Positions 34,927 to 46,039 of a stretch of 64,000 nucleotides of DNA are shown one piece after another. Positions within the stretch are counted from its first letter, which is position 1. The number at the start of each line of letters is the position of its first letter. The position numbers were made by a program, and so were the translations under genes. Origin of the DNA: Capitulum mitella (Eukaryota > Arthropoda > Thecostraca > Pollicipedomorpha > Pollicipedidae); assembly GCA_030062745.1 (NCBI GenBank), contig CP099839.1, forward strand, positions 16,233,733 to 16,297,732, read 5' to 3'. The notes beneath the pieces are model-generated. The model saw only the letters and a program-made list of their open reading frames with translations. It was not told the origin of the DNA and searched no databases.

Positions 34927-37379
34927 CGAACGTCTGCTGCTGACAGCTGACGACGGCAATGAAGCGTCGTTGCGAGAGGTTTCGATGCGTCTTTGGCGCG
35001 GTACTTAATTTCTCTTCGGTGAGAGGCTGTGGGTACATAATGCAATATGGCAGAGAAACACAAAGAGCTTTTGTCTCCCTCACATTAGGACTGATTTAAT
35101 GAATGCGTTGCCAATTGATTCCGGGACGATAAACGCGCTCCAAATGTTGGAATCACAATTCCGCCCCAATGCATTTGTGATGAGGATGAACTGCGTTACG
35201 TTGAACGCCGAATTTGATTTCAAATCTGACGATTTGTCTTCAAATACTGGGAACATATCATCGAGCTTTTTTAGTTTGAGAATGAAGGATTAGAACTGAA
35301 TAATGTTGGAAGTTTATGAATAAAAGTGACAGTTATAAAACAATTTTTTTCAGACGGAGTGAGCAATTGAACCAAGTGAACGCAGTCATACAGTCGATTG
35401 GAACTAGGATTCTGAATGCTTGCCTGCTTGCTTGCTGGCATGCTTGGATTAAATATTGAAATTCACAGATAATTCCTGAATTACTTTTCCTTGATCAACG
35501 GTCCTGGTACGCAGGGGAATACCTCAAACCTACTTATCATCTAGGCTATATTTAAACCTGGGACGTCTTTTTAAAGCCAGCGAAATTTGTGCTTATTTGG
35601 GAATTTGAATAATCTCGGGGACCCTTAACGCACATCATATGGGAACATTCCTGAGGAACTTCTTACAGGAAGCCGGATATTGTGCATATTTTAATTTAAA
35701 CAACGAGAATGTCCTGCAGCCGAAGGCGTTGCGAACTCATACGTTAGCAGCCGGCCCATTTCATCCTGCAGTCTCATATGAGTCGGCTTGCCTGGCAGAG
35801 ATCCACTCACTGAAGACTAAACAAATTTGCCACCGAGTTAAGTGGTATATACATTAAAGCATGAACCAGTTACTTCACTAATTCGAGTTGAATGACCAGC
35901 CAGACATTATCGGACCATCGGAAAGTCATTTGCGACGTCCGCTTCATGCCATGCGTGTCCTGACGGGCGAAAATCCTCCGCAACAAACGCGCTACACATC
36001 CTTTGTTTTCGTGCGCAGACTTCCCGTACTGCGATCTTGTTTTACCCAATTCTGTTCAGAAGTCTAAAACCGCTAAAGCGGGTTATGTTTCAAGGATGTG
36101 ACCGCAGCCTGGTACCCAAGGGACTGTTTACGCTCCGAAAATGACTTGAAGGGCCAGTTACGCTAACTTGCGATCCATTCTTTCCGACCGTGACTACATA
36201 AGGCACTGTAAGAGCCGGTCTGCCAAAATGTGAACGCTGTCGCGGTGATTAAAGAGTAAGAGCTCCTCAGAAACAAGGCAGTTGCCTTAGAGACTCTACA
36301 AAAGACCTTACAAAGTTGGCGCGTGAACTATTTAAGTGGTCGAAAAACGAGAATAGTAAAAAACATCCGTTTAGTCCATTGACTGACGCGGAAATCGTGC
36401 TAATTTTTGTGCTGTGAATTACTACTTGTTAGTGGAATGCAGCGTTCACAACCTCATTGTGTTGTAAACCCTTGGGAACGTATGTTCCATCCTCCCTCTA
36501 GCGGATGTCCTTGCTTGAATGGCGAAAGCGGTGTCTGTGTCTGTGTTACCTAAAAATAACACGTTATACATAATTTCCATTTTTTGTGTTCAATAGTCAT
36601 ATATCGTTCATGTGGATGTGCTTGCATTACACTCCAGTTACACGGGGGATATTCGCTATGTCTTTATGGGGTGTGGCAAGGCCAAGTAGTTTACAAGGTT
36701 TTCAGTTGAGTGGTATTCTGTCATGTTCTTATCCACAATTTCCCAGTTAGGAGCCTTCAGCCATACATAAGAGGAAAACGAGCTTCATTGTCGGCCCGCC
36801 CGGGAGTTCGCGAATGGTTATACTGTACCGGAAGACTGGATGTGCCGCGGCACAGTATATCCTCACGTTTATCAGAGGCTACCACCGAGATCAGCACGAA
36901 GCGGAACGCTTTTTCGTATGAAAAATCCGAAGCGAGGTTTTGTGATGTTAACGTGTCAGAAAAGATTATCAGTCGTGGTAATATTGATTGTGGTTCGTCC
37001 CAGTACCCTTTTACAATTGACGTACCGAGGGCCATAGCCCATTTTTACCACCACCTTTCTTTACGTCTGGTGGTCGCTGTAGGGAAATGCAACCTAAAAT
37101 GTGAGATTCACAACAATGTATGTTAGCTTGGTTGTGTTCAGTATGAAAGAAAATACGATGACTGAAGTTTCGCATAATCAAACGGATATAACCCGCCGGT
37201 GGAACCGAAAACTGGAACCTGTTATGCATGTCTGTCTTTTAATGATACCGCATGCCTCCTAAAGGCTGCAATACTCATCACAACAGCCAAACGAGGCCAG
37301 TGATGTCTATTTAATGTGCAGAGAGCGGATGAGAATTGCCGATTAATGCTGCAGACCGCAGCGTTCATCTCCTGCCTGA
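34927..37379. other. Non-coding stretch with (GCTT)n
   Basis: A GCTTGCCTGCTTGCTTGCTG run lies at about 35418-35446. The 138-codon plus frame at 36710-37126 overlaps open frames on the other strand and shows no domain. Nothing else is seen. Confidence 0.35.
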
Positions 37380-37680
37380 CCTTCCGTCTGCTGGCATCGA
37401 CTGCTGTGGCGTGTGCTCCTCCGGCTGCTGGTCGGAGGGAGGGGCAGAGGGAAGTCGTAGAAGTCTCAGAAGTCTCAGACCACCACTGGACGCCTGCGGC
37501 CCCGGCGCCAGGCAAGGGCCGTTCGGCCGCGGCACGTGACCGAGTGGCAGACTGCGGCGCGACTGGACGGCGGCCGCACGTCCGGGGCCCGGCGCTGGGA
37601 TGTCCCCGGCATTCAGCAACGGAGCGGCCGCTGCGAACCGCCCGCCCGCTGGAGCGCAGTAACGCCTGATGGAATTACTC
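37380..37680. other. GC-rich island
   Basis: CpG-dense and open on both strands in several frames. No signal marks a gene. Confidence 0.45.
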
Positions 37681-38083
37681 AGACCCATGTCCCACGCTGC
37701 TAGAACTGAATGCTCAACGCTGGAACTGAGAACTGTGGTGTCCCGCAACAATATATTTCCAGGAAGAAACGTTTGCCATAGCGGCTGGCCTAATTTATGC
37801 GTTTAGCAGTTCAAATTAATGTCACCTGGCTTGCCAGCTTTAACGCATAATAAATGCATTTTTAATGGACATCTAGCAATGCGACAACAACTGAATAGTA
37901 AGTTCGTTCTGCAAATAGTTCGGAAAGAACGAACTTTTCTCACTATTGCTCACAAGCTACATGGTGTGTCCTGTGTTATTGACTGTATTAGCGGTTTGTA
38001 TCGTCTGTCGCAAAACGTATGCCGCACATTCACTTGTCTTACGGCTGGATCTGTTACCGGTCGTGTGACTGTGCCGTGTGTGA
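37681..38083. other. Non-coding stretch
   Basis: Nothing is recognised between the GC island and the minisatellite. Confidence 0.4.
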
Positions 38084-38379
38084 GTCTGCGTGGATCTGAT
38101 ATCGGCTGGCTGATGTCTGCGTGAATCCGAAACTGGCTTGCTGATGTCTGTGTGGATCCGAGACAGGCTGGCTGATGCCTTCATGGACCTGAGACCGGCT
38201 GGCCGATGTCTGTGTGGACTGTGGGGCCGGCTGCCTTTGGACTGTGAGACCAGCTGGCTGTGGATCTGAGGCCGGTTGGCTGGTGTCTGTGTGGACTAAG
38301 AGACCGGCTGGCTGTGGATCTGAGACCGACTGGCTCACGTCTCTGTGGACCTGAGACCGGTTGGCTGATGTCTATATGT

Positions 38380-38422
<43 letters not shown>

Positions 38423-38480
38423 ATATGATGTCTGGACCGTGAGAGCGGCTGGCTGTGGATCTGAAGCCGGCTGGCTGATG
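38084..38480. repeat. 31-bp minisatellite invaded by (TA)n
   Basis: The first four units are exactly 31 bases each (38084-38114, 38115-38145, 38146-38176, 38177-38207). Each begins GTCTG(C/T)GTG or a variant and ends GGCTGGCTGAT or a variant. Later units are shortened or fused. A (TA)n tract at 38383-38418 interrupts the array, which then resumes to about 38480. Frames crossing it are a by-product. Confidence 0.9.
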
Positions 38481-39923
38481 GACGGCTGACGGCAGATCTG
38501 TCGCCACCAGGCGGCCAGTTTTGGTTGCCGTGTTTGCCGATAGGTGGCGTAGATATTTCTCAACTGCCTTTTCTCTCAGGGATGATTGTGGGATTCTTGT
38601 CGAGTGGGTCACTGATGGTCCGTTGACCGACGTTTTAACAGCTATCAAGCAGTTTTGTGATAGTACAATAAGAAAATGGTACAATGTTTTAAAAAAATGG
38701 TACGTGACTTTCGCAAGACGTGATGACGCATAGCGATTTAAGCATCTCAGCACCTGACTTCATTCGCACGATGCGAAGTTTTCATTGTTTTATTGAAGCA
38801 AGTAAATTTTATGCACGAGAGGCGGAAGCATGGAGGCGCGGTGGCTCGATACTCCCCCTCAAATAAAACTATGCATTTAATACGAAAATCGAACAACCCT
38901 TTGGTGCTTACTCAAGGAATGACTTAAAAATAATTTCCACCTTCTCTCCCCTCCCCCCAAATGCCAGGCGTCCCGCCGCCAATGGCTGCATGCTCAACGT
39001 GTGAACGTCATGCGATTAAAGCACCAGAGTGAACGTTCAACAACGGAACCTAATTAAACTGAAATTCTCCTATATTGTTCGACCATCCTCAGTGGCCCCT
39101 GTGATAAGAAAACCCTCGTAGTTACAGTGATGGCATGCTGTACTTGAAAGAACTGTTGCCATTAAAAAAAAGATCGTGTAAGCCTTAGCTGGCACGAAAA
39201 ATCATTTAGTCCATTCGAAAATGAGTAATTCAATTTTACTATTGTGACCAAGCATCACACAAAAGTGCAGAAAACTAGCATACAAAATAACAAAATACAA
39301 ATGGACTAAGCGCCATCACAATACCACAGTGCTTACAAAAACAGCAATATTGTCAGCACGGATACGCCAGTCTACGTGTTTTGCCCTTTCTAATAAATCC
39401 CGTAATTATCCGTGCAGAGGAGTGAAATCTGTTAGATAGTATTTTTCGGCATTACTGCCGCCGGTTTCTTTCTGCCCCTCCCGCAGCATGTCTTGCAGTT
39501 CAGAAGCTTGCGTCGGGTTAGCCCATCCCAGCGGCGTTTACTTCCTCTTAAATGCAGTAGTTTACAGCTGATTCATTAAGTGTGGGATATTAGCAGCAAA
39601 GCCATTTGAGGACGTGGGGACGAGCGCACCAGGCGCCGCAAACATCCGGAGAATTCCGTTTCAGCCGGAGAGTCTGGGCTGATCAGCAGTGGGAGGAGCG
39701 GCACCAGTGTCCACTCACAGATTGCGGAAGCAAAGCACCCAGTGAGGCCAGCGGTGAAAGGAAAACAGACTCAAGGCACAACCAAAATTAACGTCCAGCA
39801 AGCCGAGCTATGAGCACTAGAGGCAAGACGCGGGCAAAGCCAATGTAAAAACACGCTTCAAAAGGATAAACTACCAACTGGCGGCCAACATCAGTGGCAC
39901 GCATTTTAGGCATTGTCGAGACA
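38481..39923. other. Non-coding stretch
   Basis: AT-rich sequence with short frames. No repeat or gene is recognised. Confidence 0.4.
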
Positions 39924-42320
39924 TTAACCCTTTTCCCGGCATGGGGGCTGAATCCGTCCCCACTCGGGTTTTTTGCTCGCTAATTCTAGGGCTTTTGACG
40001 CAGTTTCACAAAATTTGATGACCTTTCCTAGCTATTCTTTCTACGTGCTGTGACAAAGTTCCGGAAATTCATTTCACTCAGGGGTGGGGGCAGGCAACGT
40101 TTTTGGGAGGTTGAGGGTAGAAGAAAAATGACTACCAAAAACATCGTTTTTAAAATAGAGCATAAACTTTACATGGATGTATAGCTAAATAGTATGGCAA
40201 CACACAAATACAATTTTGTTTATCTGAGACCACTTTTCAAGGTAAGGTCAAGGTCAAAAGTCAAAATTTTGTTTTATAGTAATAATTTTGGCGCTATTTT
40301 TTCAAATGCCAAACCCGGAATATATATGATGTAGACGGGTGTCATCTACTTGTGTACCACGTTTCAGCTTGCTATCAGGTCGGGTCACGGAGCTATGATT
40401 TAAAATGTTAGTGCGCGTACCATATGCCACAACCGCCGTAAAATGGAATTTTTGAAATAGAGTGGATTGAAATGCTTGAAAACGTTTTCAGATAATATTA
40501 AATGCACACGAGATCATTCCAAGTGACTCCAATGTCACTGAAGGCCATTTAAGGTCAAAGGTCATAAGCTGATTTGAAGAACATATGACCATGGCAGTTC
40601 CCCCTTTTTCATGTCCCTGGCACCGCATATGCCAACATTGTACAAGCATTGTAATACAGTTTGTACTTCTTCAGCACAACATGACTGGCAGAAACCAAAA
40701 AAATGCTTTTAACTTTTTTTGTCTATCCAGTTGCTGGGAAACTAATTCTCCTAGTTTCGAAATCCTGTGAATGCCTATGAATTTTCTCAAAAATTCCAAA
40801 TGTATTAATGATAAGAGTGCCATCCGTAATCTCTCGATTCATGCCCATTTCATCAAAATCGGTCCATAAAAAACGGAGTTATAATAAGTCCAAAAATACC
40901 CCTCATTTTGGCTTTTTCGCCCATATATCCACCCATTTCAAAATTTTGGAAACTTCTTGTTATAAAAACGTAATTCACGTCGTGGCAAATCCATTGCCGT
41001 TTAACCCTATTCCCGGAGGGCTAGACGGTATGGCCGATTCCCGGCAGGGGGGGGGGGCGGATTCGGCCCCCCCCTGAGATCTCGAGAACTACTTATCCGA
41101 TTTCATCGCAACAAACGGCAATCAATTTGCCGTGACGTGAACTACATTTTGATAAAAAGAAATTTTCAAAATTTTGAAATTTGTGGATACAGGGGGGCAA
41201 AAATGTCAAAATGGGGGGTACTTTTTGACTTCTTATAACTCCGTTGTTTATGGACCGATTTCAATGAAACTGGCATGAATCGAGAGATTATGGATAGGGC
41301 TTTTACCATGGGTATGCAAATTTGAAATTTTGAGAAAATCATGGGCGTTCACAGGGTTTCAAAAATAGGGGGATTAGTTTTCCAATAACGGAATGAACAA
41401 AAGAGGCCAAAACACTTTTTTAGCTTCTGCTAGTCATGTTATGCTAAAGAAGTACAAATCGCATTACAATTTTTGTATAATGTTAGCATAGGCGGTGCCA
41501 GGGACATAAAAAAGGGGGAACTGTCATGGTCACACGTTTCTCAGATCAACTTGTGACCTTTGACCTTAAATGACCTCCAGTGACCTTGGGGTCACCTGGA
41601 ATGATGTCGTGTGCATTCAATATTATCTGTGAACGTTTTTAATCGATTAAATTCACTCTATTCCAAAAAATTCATTTTTTGGCTTTTGCGATACAGGGTA
41701 CGTGCACTGACATTTTAGGTCATAGCTCCGTGACCTGACCTGATATCAAGCTGAAACTTGGTACACAAGTAGAGGGCATCTTTCTATGTCATATATATTC
41801 CGGGTTTGGCGTTTGAAAAAACGGCGCCGAAATTATTGCGAAAAAACAAATTTTGACTTTTGACCTTGACCTGACCTTGTAAAGTGACCTCAGATAAACA
41901 AAATTACATATGCACATTGCCCAACTTTTTAGCTATATATTCATATAAAGTTTTAAGTTCTATCTTAAAAACTCTGTTTTTGGCAGACATTTTCCTTTTA
42001 CCCTCAACATGGCCAAAAATGACCTGAGGTGCCTCCCAAAAACGTTGCCTGGCTCCGCCCCTGAGCAAAATAGAATTTTGAAATTTTGTCACGGCGCGTA
42101 GAAGGAATAGCTAGGAAAAGTCACCAAGTTTCGTGAAGCTGCGTTAAAAAGCCTGGAATTGGCAAGCAAAAAACCCGAGGGGGGGCGGATTCCGCCCCCC
42201 CTGCCGGGAATAGGGTTAATGCGATGAAATCGGATGTGTAGTTTTCGAAATCTCAGGGGGCCGAATCCGCCCCCTGCCGGAAATGGACCATACCGTCCAG
42301 CCCTCCGGAAACAGGGTTAT
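39924..42320 (-). mobile_element. Family A transposon, copy A4, split by a nested insertion
   Basis: The reversed copy starts at TTAA 39924-39927 followed by CCCTTTTCCCGG and ends CCGGAAACAGGG then TTAT at 42317-42320. It is interrupted at 41001-42219 by copy A5. Removing A5 and one TTAA restores continuity: GCCGTTTAA joins TGCGATGAAATC. In the other copies this site reads CGTTTGTTGCGATG or similar, so two substitutions had created the TTAA that was hit. An AGGTCA pair in DR1 spacing lies at 40552 and 40559, and a DR0 pair at 40245. Confidence 0.9.
41001..42219 (+). mobile_element. Family A transposon, copy A5, nested inside A4
   Basis: Flanked by TTAA at 41001-41004 and 42216-42219, with perfect terminal repeats TTAACCCTATTCCCGG and CCGGGAATAGGGTTAA. 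It is inserted in the opposite orientation to A4 and so is younger than it. TGACCT hexamers lie at 41553 and 41560 (DR1), then 41570 and 41580 (each after four bases, DR4), and at 41861, 41867 and 41872. By eye it is closest to A3. No coding frame is present. Confidence 0.93.
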
Positions 42321-42804
42321 TGTGTCCATATTTTTAGAAGCACTAGATGCAAGGGCGCTCTGAAAAAATGCATGTCTTTTGGAGCACTTGTAACACAGTC
42401 AAGATGTGAACCATATTTGAAGTGCCGACAAGAAGAAAGGAATCGAGTGTCTTGAAGAACAACACGAATTGTTCCCCATTAGGAATAAACATTTCCTGCA
42501 TGTTAGGAGTTTACAAGCAACAAGGCAATATTCGTAACACTTCCTTGCGTTAATAAACTCATTGATGAGCAATCGAAAAAACATGAATAAAATCTGCACC
42601 GCATTTGGCCTCGTTTTCCACTTGCCAGTCTTCCGGAGCTGGCTGCTGTCGGGATCTCAGCCGTCAAAGCTCAGCTGCTGAAAAAAATGTTTACTTTGAC
42701 GCGTGTTCTTTGTGACATTTGCGCCTTGCAGCAGGGCAAAGCATTTCCAGGGGTTTCCCAGTGACGTATCCCTACATTTTCTAGGTGATAATGGCCTTTC
42801 TTAG
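42321..42804. other. Non-coding stretch
   Basis: Short AT-rich sequence between A4 and the fragment A7; nothing is recognised. Confidence 0.4.
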
Positions 42805-42946
42805 CCCCATTCCCGGCGACGTGAATCCGCCCCCCCCCCTCGGGTTCTTTGCTTATCAGTACCAGGGGTTTTGATGCAGCTTCACGAAACTTGGTCACTT
42901 TTCCTACCCATTCTTTCTACGTCCTGTTACAAAATTTCGTAATTTC
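42805..42946 (-). mobile_element. Family A fragment, A7
   Basis: The segment starts TTAGCCCCATTCCCGG, then follows the reversed 3' end of family A (CGGGTT, then GGTTTTGATGCAGCTTCACG, then ACAAAATTTCGTAATT) for about 140 bases. It stops abruptly at a short duplication of AATTTCGTAA. Only one end of the element remains. Confidence 0.8.
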
Positions 42947-42961
42947 GTAAAAAGGGGTAGG

Positions 42962-43258
42962 TCTCAGTTATCTGAGCTCTCCTGTGAGGATAAGCACCCG
43001 ATTCCTCCGCCTAAAGGGCGTGTCGCTGAGATCCTCGCGAGGGGTCAGCGTCTGATGATGATGCGTCCTGGGGTGCCTGCTCTCACCACTGCCGCGAGAT
43101 GGTCGTTCTGGGTAGCTGGGCTCCGCTGTCTGGCCAGGCGGGTTCAACGCCATCGCTTGAGCGGTCAGCAGGATTATGCTCGTGCGTGTGACGAGCCGGC
43201 AGCCGCCTACCTCGGCGCAGAGCTCAGCCCTTCTCAGCTCAGCTCTACCACAATTTAG
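42962..43258 (+). CDS. Possible exon, unknown
   Basis: The frame is open from the edge of fragment A7, through a Met triplet at 43055-43069, to a stop at 43256-43258. The segment before the Met has SELSCEDKHPIPPPKGR. After it the translation is Ala/Arg/Leu-rich with LMMMRPGVPALTTAARW and DYARACDEPAAAYLGAEL. Codons lean to GC and common amino acids are well mixed, which looks more coding-like than most frames here. A TAGGTCTCAG just before 42968 could serve as an acceptor. I do not recognise the product. It could be an exon, part of a decayed mobile-element gene, or chance. Confidence 0.25.
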   Translation, partial: SQLSELSCEDKHPIPPPKGRVAEILARGQRLMMMRPGVPALTTAARWSFWVAGLRCLARRVQRHRLSGQQDYARACDEPAAAYLGAELSPSQLSSTTI

Positions 43259-44416
43259 CCCCCACAGTTTTCTGCGTACTCGTTTGGGCTTCGCGGGGAG
43301 TGTGTGTCTTGCGTCAACATCCCGCGTGAGAAGGTTTATGTCTTCATGTTCACACGTTGTGACGTGGGTTGTTCACCTCGAGCTTTCCGGCTCTTTGCGG
43401 CAGTCCGAGTTCATTATGTCCTAGGACGGTTTTTAGCGCGGCGTGGTCTCTCGTCAGCCATTTATCCTGATGATGCTGTTAGCTTCAAGGGAGACGCCTG
43501 TCGCAGCAGAGATTCCTTGCTCATCTCGCACCTGAATGGAAGTTGGTCGCACCTCAGTCGCCCTGCTGGGAAGGCTGGTGGGAGCGGCTGGTGGGTTACG
43601 CTGGTGGGCCTCTCGGGGACCGCAAGATAGGCCGCGCCGTCTCGGAACGCGTGGCCTGCACGCACTGAACTCGCAACACGCGATATATGCAGGAAACTCA
43701 CACGCGCCGCACCAACAATAAACGTAGCGCGCCAGCCGGCCGCAGTTCCCGTACGCTCACGTTCCAGATGGGTCCGGTTCCCAGCTGGTCCAAGGCGTCC
43801 CGGCTGATGTACGGTTCGGGGCTTGTCCTTGCCCAGACCTGTTGTTATGCAAGCAGTGGTCCTCGTTCGGCCATTGCTGGGCACGGCGGCATTGATATTT
43901 CGTTAAATTCACAACCGAATGCGACTGAAAAGAGATCCCTGGCCTCTTGATTTCATGCAACGTGACACGGGTGTGATTATGATTTGATATAACATGACAC
44001 TAGGGTGGTTATCCGTGACAAACTACTTTGGTACGACATTGTATTGAATGTCATCACCTGCATGGGTTGAATAAAAACTCGTTTCACTCTGCAGCAAAAT
44101 TCCTGTCACAGATGGCAAGCTCTGCGTTCACTACTTTTCGGAATAATTCCAACGGTCATTGTTAAACGTCGATGAAATTTTACGAATGGCCGCCTCAGTT
44201 TAGGCATGCTTCAAAAACGTACTTGTAAAGTAAAAGGAAACAAAATGAACAAATGCGCTTGAAAAAGCATGCAGCAGGCACGAGGCATGACAGTGCGCTC
44301 ACCACCCGGCTGCGGCTGCTCTGATTGGCTGTCGGCCGTGACCTGGGCCGGCAGTTCGGACCGCGGTAGGCGCGCCGGGAGCGGGTGGGCGCAACAATGT
44401 ACCAGCGAGTTTGGGG
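43259..44416. other. GC-leaning stretch, no gene supported
   Basis: Frames at 43304-43630 plus and 43462-43884 minus overlap each other, and neither has a recognisable domain. The sequence beyond 43950 is AT-richer and unremarkable. Confidence 0.35.
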
Positions 44417-44434
44417 TTTTTTTTTTTTTTTTTT
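44417..44434. repeat. Poly-T run of about 18
   Basis: A homopolymer run is followed by CTTCC. It could be the tail of a reversed retro-copy, but no retrotransposon body is recognisable next to it. Confidence 0.9.
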
Positions 44435-46039
44435 CTTCCTGCACGCTGTACCAGCGGATTGGCCAAAGATGGGCTAAGAGCTGATACAATGTCAACAAGA
44501 ATCATTGTCAGAGCCGGTGCCGTCAGACAACACTGCAAATCGACGCATGTGTTAGTCTAGCAGTCGGGAGAGGCTTATTGGATCTTGGTTTCTTTCCCTG
44601 ATGTCGACCGGCTCGGGGCCCTTCACCAATTCAATATGCTCTTCAGTATTTAACAGTTTAACTTATCTGATGTCAACCGGGCACCGGCAGTAGGCTGAAC
44701 ATCTTCATCCCTTTTCATACAAAACATCTCAACTCGCAGACGAGGGGTAAGTGATGTGCTGGGTTTGGTTAGTGGAGCAGATACAGGAGCTCTGTGCGCT
44801 GTGGCCAGTCGCGGGCACGCCGCTCATAGCCCTGACCCAAAGTAGGTAAAAGTTTGCAAAATCAGCTCGCTGGAGATGTCTCAGAGACTCCTGATCACGC
44901 CATGCTGTCACACGAGCAGCCGGGCTGGCGCGGGCCGACCGACCCGTTTGGTTACTGCTGGCCAGTCAAAACCGAGAGGGGATGGGGTATTGCGCCTGAT
45001 GCCGAGCGCCTCGTGCTGTTGGTGGATCAGAATGATTTGAATTCGTGTATTAATGTAATGTATTGAAGAACTGTAAATGTAGGAGTTATTTTCATGTCAA
45101 GCTACCATTTGATAAATTTACACGCATTGTATACCCCGGAGCGGAGTGAAGTTGTAGCTGGGGTTGGCCAAGGGTTGACGCGTGTCTGAATCTACTTTCT
45201 GTGAATATTTTCAGATTATTTACGCTGTATCGCTCAAATGATGTCGTATTTTGGGGATTGTGGGTCCGCCGTGTCAGCTGCGTGGCGCGGAATGCCCGTG
45301 TCCGCGGTGATGGGTCCGGAGAGAAGGACTTCGGGGCTCGCGGCCGCTTCGTTGTTTTGGAATCTGCTGATTTCCCGGGGGTTCACAACTTTACAGAAAT
45401 AAAGAGCTTCTCCTTTCCCTTTTTACCCCAGCTTTTCAGACACCCTAGGTCCACGCCTAGTCAGAATTCACGTCTTACAGCAATGGCCCGAGGTAAAGTT
45501 AGTAATTAGAGTGAGAAGGAGGAGTTTTGGCTTCCAGTTATTCATTCACAAAAACTTTTTTGTTATTTTTTGTTTATCATGCGGCATACCAGCCGCCGTC
45601 GCCCAGAGAACTTGGTTGCAAAACTTGCGGATAATACAAACACGTTGGCCCAGCTTGATGAAAGGGAGGATGAGCCGGCAACAGAAGTAGCAAACATAAC
45701 GCAAACAAGACACAGCAGAGCATATAAGACGAGACGAGCATCACATAAATGAACCTCTTTGACCTGGGGAAACCAGGTCGGTGGTGGTGAACCTACGCTG
45801 TGGTGTCCCTGGCCCTGGCGGCGCACAGTGCGCAAATTGAGGCCATTCAGACTGCAGGGTACAGGCTGCTGTGTGTACAGGCGACGCCCTGCGAGCTTTG
45901 CAGCTCCCACAAAGCCCTCGCGGTGCACGCGGCTAGTCCTAGCACTCCGCGGCGGGCCTTCCTCCGGCGGGACGAACGGATCTGGCGCTCACGAGGGCCC
46001 CGTGTCCCGGTGCAGTTCGGGTCGGACTGATAGCGCTGG
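44435..46039. other. Non-coding stretch
   Basis: Short frames only, including 44854-45066 and 45201-45509 on the plus strand, without domains. Nothing else is recognised. Confidence 0.35.

Noticed and set aside
44417..44434. Poly-T as the reversed tail of a retrocopy
   Set aside because: No target duplication or recognisable retrotransposon body is next to it.
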